Notes: generated from the letters alone by a model not told the origin. 15,613 nucleotides of DNA from Pseudomonadota bacterium (GCA_963205525.1 CAUJJP010000188.1:1-15613); one strand, 5' to 3'. Counted from the stretch's first letter, positions 6,880-14,845 are shown. A program made the numbers and translations.

Positions 6880-6905
6880 CCACCGACGACACCGACGGCC
6901 CGTGA

Positions 6906-7655
6906 TCAGCCGGCCGGTTTGGCAAGCCACGCCAGCCTGTGCGTGCGCAGCGGCGGCAGCAGGTTCAGCGCCCGCCACAGCAGCGGGTGCAGGGCGGCGG
7001 CGCGGCGGCCGATCGGTGGCGCCAGCGTCACCCGCCTGATCTCCATTGCAGCGTGCGGGAACAGGGCACGGATGCGCGCCACCGGCACCCCGCGCACATG
7101 GGTGTTGCGCGGGTTGTCGAACGCGAAGTCGTACCACAGCACGGCGCCGCCGGGGCGCAGCCAGCGCCACATGGCGTCGGCCAGGCGCTGCTGGAAGGCG
7201 TCGTCGAGCAGCGAGGTGAAGACGGTGGACTGCAGCACGATGTCGAAACCGGCGTCCGGCAGCGCTGCCGCCAGCGCATCGCCCGCCACCAGGCGCAGCG
7301 CCGCCGGCAGGCGCCGGCGCGCGCTGGCCAGGCGCTCGGGCAGCAGCTCGTTGCCGACCAGGCGCGCCGGGTCGGCGCCCAGGCGCAGCAGTTCGAGCAG
7401 GTTGTCGCCGTGGCCGCAGCCGACCTCCAGCACGTCGAGCTCGCGCAGCGGGCGCGGCGCACGCTGCCGCAGCAAGGCGGCGATCGCGCGCTCGCGCTCC
7501 TGGCGCGCGAGCAGCACGTCGGGATTCAGCGGGTCGTAGCGGCCGTCGTCCAGGCGCTGCGCGTAGCGCCGGGCCACCGCCGCCGGCTCGTCGCCCGCCG
7601 AGCTCGCCGGGGTCGCCGGGACCGCCGGCTCGTCAGGGGCTGGATCAGGTCTCAT
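6906..7655 (-). CDS. Class I SAM-dependent methyltransferase (polysaccharide-cluster type)
   Basis: The 249-residue protein has a Rossmann SAM-binding motif, LDVLEVGCGHGDNLLEL (73-89), an acidic position after the second strand (GNELLPERL, 101-109), and GDALAAALPDAGFDIVLQSTVFTSLL (125-150). After that come LRPGGAVLWYDF (156-167), NPRNTHVRGV, ARIRALFP and a C-terminal LLPPLRTHRLAWLAKP. This tail arrangement resembles methyltransferases that I associate with O-antigen and exopolysaccharide clusters, so an O-methyl group on a sugar is the likely product. The target is not readable from sequence. The first ~25 residues are Pro/Ala-rich and probably disordered. ATG 7655 overlaps the stop of the GT2 gene (ATGA, 7652-7655), so it is the last gene of the six-gene operon. 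A hairpin follows the stop. Confidence 0.88.
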   Translation of the reverse strand: MRPDPAPDEPAVPATPASSAGDEPAAVARRYAQRLDDGRYDPLNPDVLLARQERERAIAALLRQRAPRPLRELDVLEVGCGHGDNLLELLRLGADPARLVGNELLPERLASARRRLPAALRLVAGDALAAALPDAGFDIVLQSTVFTSLLDDAFQQRLADAMWRWLRPGGAVLWYDFAFDNPRNTHVRGVPVARIRALFPHAAMEIRRVTLAPPIGRRAAALHPLLWRALNLLPPLRTHRLAWLAKPAG

Positions 7656-8665
7656 CGGGTCAGCGTCGTCGCCTGCGCGCCCGCGCCGCGGCGCAGCGCG
7701 CGGTCGGCCAGCGCGCGCGCGAAGCCCAGGCCGTAGCCGAAGTGCATGCAGGCGAAGGCCCAGACCAGCGGCAGCCAGGAGCGCGGCCGCGCCGGTGCCA
7801 GCGCCGCCGCCGCGCCCAGCGCCGCCAGCACGTACAGCGCCAGCAGCGCCCCCAGCGCCAGCGCCGCCGCGCGCGACCAGGGCGCCCCCAGCGCCAGCGC
7901 GCCGAGCACGGCGACGAAGCCGAAGGGCGCGAGCTGGCGCGGCGCCGCCGGCAGCCGGTGCTTGCGCATCACCGCCAGCTTCCAGTAGCCGTACTGCCAG
8001 AACTGACGGAACAGGGCGCCGAACGATGACCGCGGCTGATACCAGGAACGGATCGCCGCGCTCTGCCAGATGCGGCCGCCGCCGCGCACGATGCGCAGCG
8101 CCAGCTCGTCGTCCTGGTTGCGCACCAGGCTCTCGTCGAAACCGCCCCAGCGCAGCAGCTCGGCGCGCCGCCAGGCGCCGAGGTAGACGGTGTCGACCTC
8201 GCCGCTGTAGTCCAGGCGCCGCGACGCCGCCCCGCCGGAACCGAAGCGGCTGCCGAAGGCGGCGCCGATGAGGCCGGCACGCCCCGGCCCGGCCTCGGCG
8301 CGCCAGGGCCCGCCGACGCAGCTCGCGCCGCTGGCCTGCAGCGCCGCCACGCACTGCGCCACGTAGTCCTCGGCATAGCGGGTGTGCACGTCCATGCGCA
8401 CGATCCACTCGCCGCGCGCGGCGGCGATGGCGAGGTTCAGCGCCACCGGAGTGACGCGCGCCGGGTTGTCTATCCAGCGCAGCCGCGCGTCGGCGGCGGC
8501 CAGCGCGGCCAGGCGCTCGCGCGTGCCGTCGTCGCTGCGGCCGTCGGCGATCACGATCTCCAGCACCAGCTCGGGCGGCAGGCGCTGCGCGCGCAGCCCG
8601 GCGACGAAGGCGTCGATGTGCGCCGCCTCGTTGCGGCAGGGAACGATCACGCTGACCGTCGTCAT
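7652..8665 (-). CDS. Glycosyltransferase family 2, ExoA-like membrane-associated enzyme
   Basis: The 337-residue product has a GT-A fold domain of family 2: VSVIVPCRNEAAHIDAFVAGL (4-24), VIADGRSDDGT (38-48), a DxD-like MDVH (91-94) for metal and nucleotide-sugar binding, and NQDDELALRI (183-192), the usual acidic ED/DD base region. A QFWQYGYWK block (221-229) and about three hydrophobic helices (roughly 245-265, 267-291, 297-317) close the protein, as in ExoA of succinoglycan synthesis. It probably adds one sugar to the lipid-linked repeat unit at the cytoplasmic face of the membrane. ATG 8665 overlaps the TGA of the upstream GT4 gene, and its own TGA overlaps the next methyltransferase start, both as ATGA. 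Donor and linkage cannot be deduced. Confidence 0.9.
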   Translation of the reverse strand: MTTVSVIVPCRNEAAHIDAFVAGLRAQRLPPELVLEIVIADGRSDDGTRERLAALAAADARLRWIDNPARVTPVALNLAIAAARGEWIVRMDVHTRYAEDYVAQCVAALQASGASCVGGPWRAEAGPGRAGLIGAAFGSRFGSGGAASRRLDYSGEVDTVYLGAWRRAELLRWGGFDESLVRNQDDELALRIVRGGGRIWQSAAIRSWYQPRSSFGALFRQFWQYGYWKLAVMRKHRLPAAPRQLAPFGFVAVLGALALGAPWSRAAALALGALLALYVLAALGAAAALAPARPRSWLPLVWAFACMHFGYGLGFARALADRALRRGAGAQATTLTR

Positions 8666-9726
8666 GCCCGCGATGTTGCCAGCAGCTCGCGGTACAGCGC
8701 CGCCATGCGGTCCATCTGCACCCGGCGGTCGCCCTCGCGGCGCATGCGTTCGAGCTGAGCCTCGGATACCCGGCGCGCGAGCGCGTCGTCGTCGCGCAGC
8801 AGGCGCAGCGCGGCGGCGAGGGCCGGCGCGTCGTCCACCGGCACGCGCAGGCGCGGCTCGGCATCCAGCCACTGGCGGTTCGCCGGCAGCTCGCTGGCCA
8901 CCACCGGCACGCCCGCGGCCATGCTCTCCAGCACGCTGACCGATGTGGCGTCGCTCGCCGGCACCGAGACGCTGGCCTTGCAGCGCGCGAGCACCGCCGC
9001 CATGCCGACATCGTCGAGTCGGCCGTGGAACTGCACCACGGCGCCCAGCCCGAGCGCACTCGCCTGGGCGCGCAGCGCCGCCTCGTCGGGCCCGCCGCCG
9101 AGCAGGTGAAGGCGCAGCGGCCGGCCGTCGCGCTGCAGCTCGGCCAGCGCCTGCAGGACGATCGGAATGCGGTAGTTGGGCTCCCAGTTGCGCAGGCTGA
9201 CGATCTCGAAGGGCGCGCGCGCCGCCCAGTCCACGGGCGCGAAGCGCGCCATGTCCGCCCCCCAGTGCAGCTGCAAGGCCGGCCGGCGCAGGCGGTAGGC
9301 GTCGGCGGCGGCCACCAGGTCCAGCGAATCGCCGGTGACGAGGTCGGCGCGCGCCAGCGTCCAGCCGGTGAGCACGCGCATGAGCCGGCTGTGGCGCGGC
9401 GTGAGCAGCAGGTCGCTGCCCCAGGCCGTCATCACCAGCGGCCGGCGACCGATGCGCGCCGCCAGGTAGCCGTAGGAGCTGATGTAGTGGGCGTGGACGA
9501 TGTCGGGCGCGAGCTGCGCGACGGCACGCCGCGCGGCGCCCACCCGCCACAGCCAGTGCGCCGAACGGCGCACCGGCGGCAGCGCGATCTGCGTCACGCC
9601 GTCCAGCGGCTGCGGGCGCGCGCTGACGACGCTGACGCGAAAGCCGCGCGCCAGCATCTCGGCCGCCCAGCGCCGCAGGTGCACGCTGCTGGCGTCGCCG
9701 AGCAGGCACAGGTGTTCAGCCGCCAC
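8662..9726 (-). CDS. Glycosyltransferase family 4
   Basis: The 354-residue product has the GT-B layout. Its N-terminal domain starts with HLCLLGDASSVHLRRWAAEML (5-25) and has PDIVHAHY (74-81), TAWGSD (100-105) and ADLVTGDS (127-134). The C-terminal domain has FEIVSLRN, LLGGGPDEAALR (208-219), VVQFHGRL and LESMAAGVPVVAS (266-278). The usual E-x7-E donor-binding motif reads Asp259-x7-Glu267, a conservative change at the first position. GTG 9726 is chosen because GAGG lies 6 nt before it and because the first internal ATG (residue 24) would remove the first strand of the Rossmann fold. This makes an 11-nt overlap with the upstream GT4 gene, while its stop overlaps the GT2 start as ATGA. The sugar and linkage are unknown. 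Confidence 0.88.
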   Translation of the reverse strand: MAAEHLCLLGDASSVHLRRWAAEMLARGFRVSVVSARPQPLDGVTQIALPPVRRSAHWLWRVGAARRAVAQLAPDIVHAHYISSYGYLAARIGRRPLVMTAWGSDLLLTPRHSRLMRVLTGWTLARADLVTGDSLDLVAAADAYRLRRPALQLHWGADMARFAPVDWAARAPFEIVSLRNWEPNYRIPIVLQALAELQRDGRPLRLHLLGGGPDEAALRAQASALGLGAVVQFHGRLDDVGMAAVLARCKASVSVPASDATSVSVLESMAAGVPVVASELPANRQWLDAEPRLRVPVDDAPALAAALRLLRDDDALARRVSEAQLERMRREGDRRVQMDRMAALYRELLATSRA

Positions 9727-11128
9727 GATCGGCCTCGAAGCGCCGCCGCACGACGCGCAGGAAGTCGGCCAGCTCGCCGGCCAGGGCGCGGCGCTCGAAG
9801 CGCGCCGGGTTCGCATCCGCCGCCAGCGCCGGCGCCGGCCCTTCGAGCAGGCACGCGAGCGCCCGGGCGATGGCCGCGGGGTCGGTCTCGTCGGCCACCC
9901 AGCCGCGCCCGTGCGCGCGCAGCAGCGCCGCCGCGTCGCCCGCCGGGTCGCCCAGCAGCAGCACCGGCGGGCCGGCGCGCAGGTACTCGAACAGCTTGCC
10001 CGGCAGGGTGCCGGCGACCACCGCGCGCGCGCTGTCCCCGCCGACACGGCGCCCGCTGTCGCCGGCACCGACGACCAGCAGCAGCGCGTCGGCGGCGCGC
10101 ATCTCGGCCAGCGCCTGGGCGTGCGGGACGTAGGGCAGGCGCTCGACGACGCCGGGGTGACGCGCGTCGAAGGCCGCCAGCGCGGCGTCGAAGCGGCTGC
10201 CGATGGCGCCCACCAGGCGCAGGTGCAGGCCCAGCCGCAGGCGCTCTGCGCCCGCCTGTCGGGCCAGAAGGAGGTCGAGCGCGGCGAGCAGGGTCGCCGG
10301 GTCGCGCGGGCCGTAGAAGCTGCCGGTGTGCACCAGGCGCAGCGCCGCGTCGGCCGGTGCGTGCTTCGCCGGCAAGGCCGCGAAGTCGGCCTCGTCGTAG
10401 CCGTTGGGGATCCAGGCCACCGGGCAGGCCGAGCCCGCCGCGCGCAAACGGTCCTCGAAGCCCTGCCGCCAGGACGGGGTGACGGCGACCACGCCGGCGG
10501 CGTCGCGCAGCCAGCGCGCCTCGACCCGGCGGTCGATCGCGCGCCGCCAGCGCGGCGCGGCGTAGCCCGGGTTGTCGGCCCACAGGTCGCGCCAGTCGGC
10601 CACCCAGGGCAGGCCGGCCTCGCGCGCGAGCCGGCGCGCCAGCGCATGGGTGGCCACCGGCGGCGCGCTGCTGAGCACGATGTCGAAGCGCTGCGCCGCC
10701 AGCAGCCTGCGCCCGGTGGCGAGCGCGGCGCGCGCCCAGCCGCCGCGCTCGTCGGGCCACTGGACGGCGGCCCAGGCGGCGAGCAGGGCGTCGCGCGCGG
10801 CGCTGCGCCCGGCCGACGGCGCCTGCGGGGTCGGCGTCGGCTGCGGCGAAACCGCCGCACCCGCCGCAGCCACTGCAGCCGCCCTGCCCCCCCGTGCGCG
10901 CCACGCCAGCAGCCGCTGCAGCACGCTGCGGTGCGGCACGCGGTGCACCGCCACCGCGGGCGGCAGCTCGGCGAGCAGCGAGGAATCCTGCAGATAGTCG
11001 GGGTCGGCTCCGGCAAGCACCGTGACCTCGACCCCGAACTCGCCCAGGTAGCGCGCGAACTTCAGCACCCGCTGCACGCCGGCGCCGCCCATGGGCGGAA
11101 AGTGGTGGGCGACGAGCAGCAGCTTCAT
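9716..11128 (-). CDS. Glycosyltransferase, GT4-like (GT-B fold)
   Basis: The 470-residue protein starts with MKLLLVAHHFPPMGGAGVQR (1-20), the glycine-rich acceptor-side loop of GT4-like enzymes, and has FDIVLSSAPPVATHALAR (148-165), PWVADWRDLW (174-183) and VAVTPSW. The donor-side half has AWIPNGYDEADF (238-249), RLVHTGSFYGPRDP, AEMRAADALLLV and LPGKLFEYLRAGPPVLLLGD (375-394), the usual nucleotide-sugar site. A low-complexity Ala/Pro/Thr-rich insert occupies about residues 78-112 between the acceptor-domain blocks and is probably a flexible loop. ATG 11128 overlaps the stop of the preceding methyltransferase as ATGA. It is the longest of the three glycosyltransferases in this operon. Its place in the unit is probably an early or middle extension step, but that is a guess from gene order. 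Confidence 0.88.
   Translation of the reverse strand: MKLLLVAHHFPPMGGAGVQRVLKFARYLGEFGVEVTVLAGADPDYLQDSSLLAELPPAVAVHRVPHRSVLQRLLAWRARGGRAAAVAAAGAAVSPQPTPTPQAPSAGRSAARDALLAAWAAVQWPDERGGWARAALATGRRLLAAQRFDIVLSSAPPVATHALARRLAREAGLPWVADWRDLWADNPGYAAPRWRRAIDRRVEARWLRDAAGVVAVTPSWRQGFEDRLRAAGSACPVAWIPNGYDEADFAALPAKHAPADAALRLVHTGSFYGPRDPATLLAALDLLLARQAGAERLRLGLHLRLVGAIGSRFDAALAAFDARHPGVVERLPYVPHAQALAEMRAADALLLVVGAGDSGRRVGGDSARAVVAGTLPGKLFEYLRAGPPVLLLGDPAGDAAALLRAHGRGWVADETDPAAIARALACLLEGPAPALAADANPARFERRALAGELADFLRVVRRRFEADRGG
9733..9736 (-). promoter_or_regulatory. Ribosome binding site supporting the GTG start of the second GT4 gene
   Basis: GAGG on the minus strand, 6 nt before GTG 9726 and inside the end of the preceding GT4 gene. 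It supports a GTG start over the first in-frame ATG 23 codons later. Confidence 0.5.
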
Positions 11129-11781
11129 GGCCGGCGCTGCAGGATCCAGTAGTCGCAGTACGGAAGTTCGCGCCGCGACCGGGTCTGCAGGCCGGCAGCC
11201 GCGAGCCGCTGCTCGACGTCGGCGCGCCGCACCCGGCCGTCGCCGATCTCCCAGCAGTGGTGGGGGTCGATCCAGATGCGCCGGCGCACGAATCGGTTCC
11301 AGGCTTCGGACAGGCTGGCCAGGCCGACCGGCAGCCGCAGCGCCCACAGGCGCTGGCGCGGCGTGACCAGCAGCAGATGGCCTTTGCGGTGCGGCAGCGT
11401 GAGGTAGAGCACGCCGCCCGGGCGCAGGAAGGCGTGCAGCTGCGCCAGCGCGGACTCCAGCTGCTCGAAGGGCAGGTGCTCCAGCACCTCGGTGCAGACC
11501 ACGGCGTCGAAGCCCGCCTGCAGCGCCGGTTGCGGGTCCAGCAGGTTGCCCAGGATGTCGGGCTGCAGCGCGGGGTTGATGTCCAGCACCCGGTAGCGGC
11601 CGACGAAGGGGGCGGCGCAGCGGCGCAGCACGCCGTCGCCGGTGCCGACCTCCAGCACCTCGCCGGGCGCCTGGGCGACGAGGTCGCGCAGGACGTGGAA
11701 ATGGCGCGTCCAGGTGTAGAAGTCCAGGCCGGCGAGGTAGTCGCGCGGCTGCAGCCTGAACTGGGCGTCGAACTCGCTCAT
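11125..11781 (-). CDS. Class I SAM-dependent methyltransferase
   Basis: The 218-residue product has the SAM-binding core GEVLEVGTGDGVLRR (40-54), YRVLDINP (63-70) with Asp67 likely to hold the ribose, FDAVVCTEVLEHLPFEQLE (91-109) and FLRPGGVLYLTLPHRKGH (118-135). This is the common Methyltransf_11/UbiG-like pattern, with the EVLEHLP motif typical of small-molecule methylation. The C-terminal part (SEAWNRF, HCWEIGDGRVRRADVEQRL, YCDYWILQRRP) probably shapes the substrate site. ATG 11781 overlaps the TGA of the flippase gene and its own TGA overlaps the next GT4 start, both ATGA. A sugar or phosphosugar in the polysaccharide is the likely target because of the operon. Methylation as a chain-length stop signal is another possibility seen in some O-antigen systems, but I see no kinase partner. 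Confidence 0.88.
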   Translation of the reverse strand: MSEFDAQFRLQPRDYLAGLDFYTWTRHFHVLRDLVAQAPGEVLEVGTGDGVLRRCAAPFVGRYRVLDINPALQPDILGNLLDPQPALQAGFDAVVCTEVLEHLPFEQLESALAQLHAFLRPGGVLYLTLPHRKGHLLLVTPRQRLWALRLPVGLASLSEAWNRFVRRRIWIDPHHCWEIGDGRVRRADVEQRLAAAGLQTRSRRELPYCDYWILQRRP

Positions 11782-13160
11782 CGCCGGGCCTCTTGCGGCG
11801 TCGGCGCCAGCCACCAGCCGCGCGCCGCCAGCCGCGCGGTCCACAGCAGCACCAGCAGGTTGGCCACGGCGGCGGCGAGCGCAGCCCCGCTCAGGCCCAG
11901 GCGCGGCACCAGCACCAGGTTGGCCAGCAGGTTGAGCAGCGCCGCCCCCATCGCCAGACGCAGGACCTGGCCGCTGCGCCCCTGCAGCAGCAGCGGGTAG
12001 AGCAGGATCTGGTAGACGCCGAAGGCCAGCACCGCCACGCCCTGGGCGGCGAACACCGGCCACGGCGGCTGGAAGCTCGGAGTCGCCAGCCAGGGCAGAA
12101 GCCAGGGCCCGGCGGCGGCGATGGCGGCCGCGCTGGGCAGCGCCAGCGCCAGGAACACCGCCACCGCCTTGCGCGTGAGCCGGCGCAGCTCGGCGTGCTG
12201 GCCGGCGTGCCAGGCGCGCGCCAGCACCGGGAACAGGGTGAAGCCGAGCACGCCGTGAAACACCGCCGGCAGCGTGCACAGCGACACCGCCGCCGCGTAG
12301 ACCGCCACCGCGTCCAGCCCCAGCAACCGCACCAGGATGAATCGATCGGCGCTCGTCTGCGCGAGCGTGAACAGGGACAGCGCCACCAGCGGCAGGGCGA
12401 AGCGCAGCACCGCGGCCGTGGATTCGCCCGCTGCCTCGCCGGCTGCCTCGCCAGGCCCCTCGCCCGGTGGCGGGTTCCGCGGCTCGGTCGGCGCCGCGCC
12501 ACGCCGCAACACCTGAACCGCCAGCGCCAGCACGGCTGCCGCCAGCAGCAGCTGCGCGAGCGCGAACCAGCCCAGCCAGTCGGCGATGGCCATGCCGGCG
12601 CCGACCACCAGCGCCCACAGCAGGGCATAGCGCAGCACGCTGCGCGCGATCAGCACGGCGGCGATCCAGCCCATGCGGCCGGCGGCGCGCAGCCAGGCGG
12701 TGGCGAAGTCCACCAGCGCCTCCGCCGCCAGCAGCAGCAGCAGCGCCGGCAGCAGGCGCTGCTGCGCGTCGTCGCCCCAGATCAGGCGCGCCGCGGGCGC
12801 ACGCGCCAGCCACAGCAGCACGGCGACGAGGGCGAACAGCGCCAGCACCAGCGCCCCCAGGCGGCGCAGCGCGTGCAGCCGCGCGCGATCATGCCCGGCG
12901 CCGGCGTAGCTGCGCACGATGGCGGTGGGCAGGCCGAACACCACCAGCGGCATCAGCATCGCGCTGCCCACCAGGGTCTGCGTCCACAGGCCGTAGTCGG
13001 CGGCGCCGATGGCGCGCGTGAGCAGCGGCAGCAGCGCCAGCGCGAGCAGGCGGTCGACGGCGATCGCGGCACCGTACAGCGCGGTGTCGACGCGCAGCAC
13101 CGCCGTCAGCCGCCGTCCCGCGCGCGGCAGGCGAGCGGGGGGCGGCACGGGGGGCGGCAC
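11778..13160 (-). CDS. Wzx-type polysaccharide flippase (MOP/MATE-like superfamily)
   Basis: The 460-residue polytopic protein, with about 12 hydrophobic segments, matches lipid-linked oligosaccharide flippases. The opening [26 protein letters not shown] (about 36-61) is the family signature (PLLTRxxGxxxYGxW). Later blocks include [22 protein letters not shown] and [22 protein letters not shown] near the C-terminus. The family moves undecaprenyl-PP-linked units from the cytoplasmic to the periplasmic face. A Gly-Glu-Ala-Ala type linker (233-248), encoded by 12-bp repeats, splits the two halves. The start is uncertain: GTG 13160 and GTG 13148 lie in another 12-bp repeat encoding Val-Pro-Pro-Pro, and GTG 13100 would start closer to the first helix and fits the family well. 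No good ribosome binding site decides this. It is the first gene of the operon and is divergent from lysS. Confidence 0.88.
   Translation of the reverse strand: MPPPVPPPARLPRAGRRLTAVLRVDTALYGAAIAVDRLLALALLPLLTRAIGAADYGLWTQTLVGSAMLMPLVVFGLPTAIVRSYAGAGHDRARLHALRRLGALVLALFALVAVLLWLARAPAARLIWGDDAQQRLLPALLLLLAAEALVDFATAWLRAAGRMGWIAAVLIARSVLRYALLWALVVGAGMAIADWLGWFALAQLLLAAAVLALAVQVLRRGAAPTEPRNPPPGEGPGEAAGEAAGESTAAVLRFALPLVALSLFTLAQTSADRFILVRLLGLDAVAVYAAAVSLCTLPAVFHGVLGFTLFPVLARAWHAGQHAELRRLTRKAVAVFLALALPSAAAIAAAGPWLLPWLATPSFQPPWPVFAAQGVAVLAFGVYQILLYPLLLQGRSGQVLRLAMGAALLNLLANLVLVPRLGLSGAALAAAVANLLVLLWTARLAARGWWLAPTPQEARR
12417..12464 (-). repeat. In-frame 12-bp imperfect tandem repeat in the flippase linker
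   Basis: Four 12-nt units (12453-12464, 12441-12452, 12429-12440, 12417-12428) encode [12 protein letters not shown] and Gly-Glu-Ser-Thr. The middle two differ by one base; the last is the most diverged. They lie in the hydrophilic loop between the two halves of the flippase, where length changes in steps of four residues should be tolerated. Confidence 0.85.
13137..13160 (-). repeat. Two exact 12-bp tandem units at the flippase N-terminus
   Basis: GGGGGGCGGCAC on the plus strand is repeated exactly at 13137-13148 and 13149-13160. On the coding strand each copy reads GTG-CCG-CCC-CCC, so both copies carry a possible GTG start codon and encode Val-Pro-Pro-Pro. Slippage here would add or remove a potential start without changing frame. 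Confidence 0.85.
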
Positions 13161-13200
13161 GGGGATGGGCGGATGGGCATCGGCGGCGCGTGATGCGCAA

Positions 13201-13248
13201 CGGTGTGCGGCACGGTGTGCGGCACGGCAGGCGGCGCGGCAGGCGGCG
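13201..13248. repeat. 12-bp tandem repeats in the lysS/flippase divergent spacer
   Basis: Four 12-bp units in a row: CGGTGTGCGGCA twice (13201-13212, 13213-13224), then CGGCAGGCGGCG twice (13225-13236, 13237-13248). Each pair is exact, and the two unit types share CGG at the start and a GCGGC core. They fill a third of the 142-bp spacer between the flippase start and lysS. I see no protein-coding reason for them. Confidence 0.85.
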
Positions 13249-13271
13249 CGATTCTATCGACCACCCCCGCC

Positions 13272-13277
13272 TAGAAT
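13272..13277 (+). promoter_or_regulatory. Possible -10 box of lysS
   Basis: TAGAAT lies 25 nt before the lysS ATG, directly after the tandem repeats and in one of the few AT-containing patches of the spacer. No recognisable -35 hexamer is found at 16-18 nt upstream, so the call is weak. Confidence 0.3.
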
Positions 13278-13302
13278 TGGCGCCCCATCGCAGGCCCCAA
13301 CC

Positions 13303-14805
13303 ATGTCCCAAGAAGCACCGATTGCCGCCGACGCCAACCAGCTCATCGCCGAGCGCCGGCACAAGCTGGCCGCCATCCGGGCCGCGGGCGTGGCCTTCCC
13401 GAACGACTTCCGGCCGCGCCAGCACGCCGCCGACCTGCACCACCGCCACGGCCAGATCGCGAACGAGGAGCTGGAGCCGCAGGCGGTGCAGGTGGCGGTG
13501 GCCGGGCGCATGATGCTCAAGCGGGTGATGGGCAAGGCCTGCTTCGCGACCCTGCAGGACGTCTCCGGCCGGATCCAGCTCTACCTGACGCAGGACGCGC
13601 TGGGCGCCGAGCTGCTGGCCGCCTTCAAGCACTGGGACCTGGGCGACATCCTGGGCTGCGAGGGCACGCTCTTTCGCACCAAGACCGGCGAGCTGTCGGT
13701 CAAGGCCACGCGCGTGCGGCTGCTGACCAAGAGCCTGCGCCCGCTGCCGGACAAGTTCCACGGCATGACCGACCAGGAGCAGAAGTACCGCCAGCGCTAC
13801 GTCGACCTGATGACGGACGATGCGGCGCGCGCGCGCTTCGTCGCGCGCAGCAAGGCGGTGGCGTCGATCCGCGGCTTCATGGTCGAGCACGGCTTCCTGG
13901 AGGTCGAGACGCCGATGCTGCACCCGATCCCGGGCGGCGCCAACGCCAAGCCCTTCATCACCCACCACAACGCGCTGGACCAGCAGATGTTCCTGCGCAT
14001 CGCGCCCGAGCTGTACCTGAAGCGGCTGCTGGTGGGCGGCTTCGAGCGCGTGTTCGAGATCAACCGCAACTTCCGCAACGAAGGCATCTCGGTCCGGCAC
14101 AACCCCGAATTCACGATGATGGAGTTCTACGCCGCGTACTGGACGCACCGCGAGCAGATGGACTTCACCGAGCAGCTGCTGCGCCACGCCGCACGCCAGG
14201 CCACCGGCTCGGCGCGCGTGAGCTACGGCGGGCGCGAGGTCGACCTCGAGCAGCCCTTCGCCCGCCTGTCGGTGCGCGAGTCACTGGTGCTGCATGCCGG
14301 CTTGAGCGAGGCCGAGGCGGGCGACGCGCCGCTGCTGCGCGCGCGGCTGCAGGCGCTGGGCGAGGAAGTGCCGGCGCACTGGACCCTGGCCGAGCTGCAG
14401 TTCGGCCTCTTCGAGGCGGCGGTCGAGGCCAAGCTCTGGCAGCCCACCTACATCGTCGACTACCCGGTGGAGGTGTCGCCGCTGGCGCGCGCATCGGACG
14501 CCGACCCGACCATCACCGAGCGCTTCGAGCTCTTCATCACCGGGCGCGAGATCGCCAACGGCTTTTCCGAGCTGAACGACGCCGAGGACCAGGCGGCGCG
14601 CTTCGCGGCGCAGGCGGCGAACAAGGACGCCGGCGACGAGGAGGCGATGTACTACGACGCCGACTTCGTGCGCGCCCTCGAATACGGCATGCCGCCGGCC
14701 GCCGGCTGCGGCATCGGCATCGACCGCCTGGTCATGCTGCTCACCGACAGCGCCAGCATCCGCGACGTGATCCTCTTCCCGGCCCTGCGCCGGGAAGCCG
14801 ACTGA
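13303..14805 (+). CDS. lysS: Lysyl-tRNA synthetase, class II
   Basis: LysS activates lysine with ATP and loads it on tRNA-Lys in the cytoplasm. The 500-residue length is normal. The N-terminal OB-fold anticodon-binding domain is visible ([21 protein letters not shown] near 66-86, then VSGRIQLYL). The class II catalytic core follows: motif 1 with [21 protein letters not shown] (about 198-218), motif 2 with [14 protein letters not shown] (about 256-269) and motif 3 with [15 protein letters not shown] (about 469-483), then [14 protein letters not shown] at the end. ATG 13303 gives the typical short leader [15 protein letters not shown] near residue 13; the open frame upstream runs through the repeat-rich spacer and is not family-like. 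It is a housekeeping gene, divergent from the polysaccharide operon, and probably marks the border of the accessory locus. Confidence 0.97.
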   Translation: MSQEAPIAADANQLIAERRHKLAAIRAAGVAFPNDFRPRQHAADLHHRHGQIANEELEPQAVQVAVAGRMMLKRVMGKACFATLQDVSGRIQLYLTQDALGAELLAAFKHWDLGDILGCEGTLFRTKTGELSVKATRVRLLTKSLRPLPDKFHGMTDQEQKYRQRYVDLMTDDAARARFVARSKAVASIRGFMVEHGFLEVETPMLHPIPGGANAKPFITHHNALDQQMFLRIAPELYLKRLLVGGFERVFEINRNFRNEGISVRHNPEFTMMEFYAAYWTHREQMDFTEQLLRHAARQATGSARVSYGGREVDLEQPFARLSVRESLVLHAGLSEAEAGDAPLLRARLQALGEEVPAHWTLAELQFGLFEAAVEAKLWQPTYIVDYPVEVSPLARASDADPTITERFELFITGREIANGFSELNDAEDQAARFAAQAANKDAGDEEAMYYDADFVRALEYGMPPAAGCGIGIDRLVMLLTDSASIRDVILFPALRREAD

Positions 14806-14826
14806 CACCGGCCTTGCGCCGGGAAG
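14780..14826. repeat. Direct repeat at the end of lysS
   Basis: An 18-bp sequence (14780-14797), part of the last lysS codons, recurs at 14809-14826 with a single mismatch, just beyond the stop codon. Both copies read CGGCCYTGCGCCGGGAAG and the copies are offset by 29 bp. It looks like a short local duplication. Confidence 0.8.
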
Positions 14827-14845
14827 GACGGCAGACGTCGTCCTT
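14824..14845 (+). terminator. Hairpin downstream of lysS
   Basis: AAGGACG (14824-14830) pairs perfectly with CGTCCTT (14839-14845) around an 8-nt loop, 18 nt after the lysS stop. Only two T residues close the stem and no long T-run follows, so it is a weak intrinsic-terminator candidate. lysS and hepT are convergent here, so a terminator would make sense. Confidence 0.4.

Noticed and set aside
6855..6885. A tRNA T-arm-like stretch on the minus strand (GGGGCTCGATTCCCGGC)
   Set aside because: The loop would be 8 nt rather than 7 with the canonical pairing, and no acceptor, D or anticodon arm can be found upstream. It is better described as a simple hairpin after the methyltransferase gene.
6548..6925. 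A longer antitoxin reading to 6925
   Set aside because: The added residues are unrelated to Phd/YefM proteins and would run over the hairpin and the end of the methyltransferase gene; ATG 6799 begins exactly at the domain.
9500..11152. A 550-codon open frame on the plus strand opposite the two GT4 genes
   Set aside because: It has Arg/Gln/Ala-biased composition without family motifs, while the minus strand carries complete glycosyltransferases with correct starts and overlaps.
11793..13193. A 466-codon Gln/Arg-rich open frame on the plus strand opposite the flippase
   Set aside because: It is a shadow of the flippase gene; its low-complexity composition reflects the codon bias of leucine- and alanine-rich membrane helices.
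13137..13248. Tandem short repeats as a possible CRISPR array or iteron origin
   Set aside because: Units are only 12 bp, directly adjacent with no unique spacers, and no cas or replication gene is nearby.
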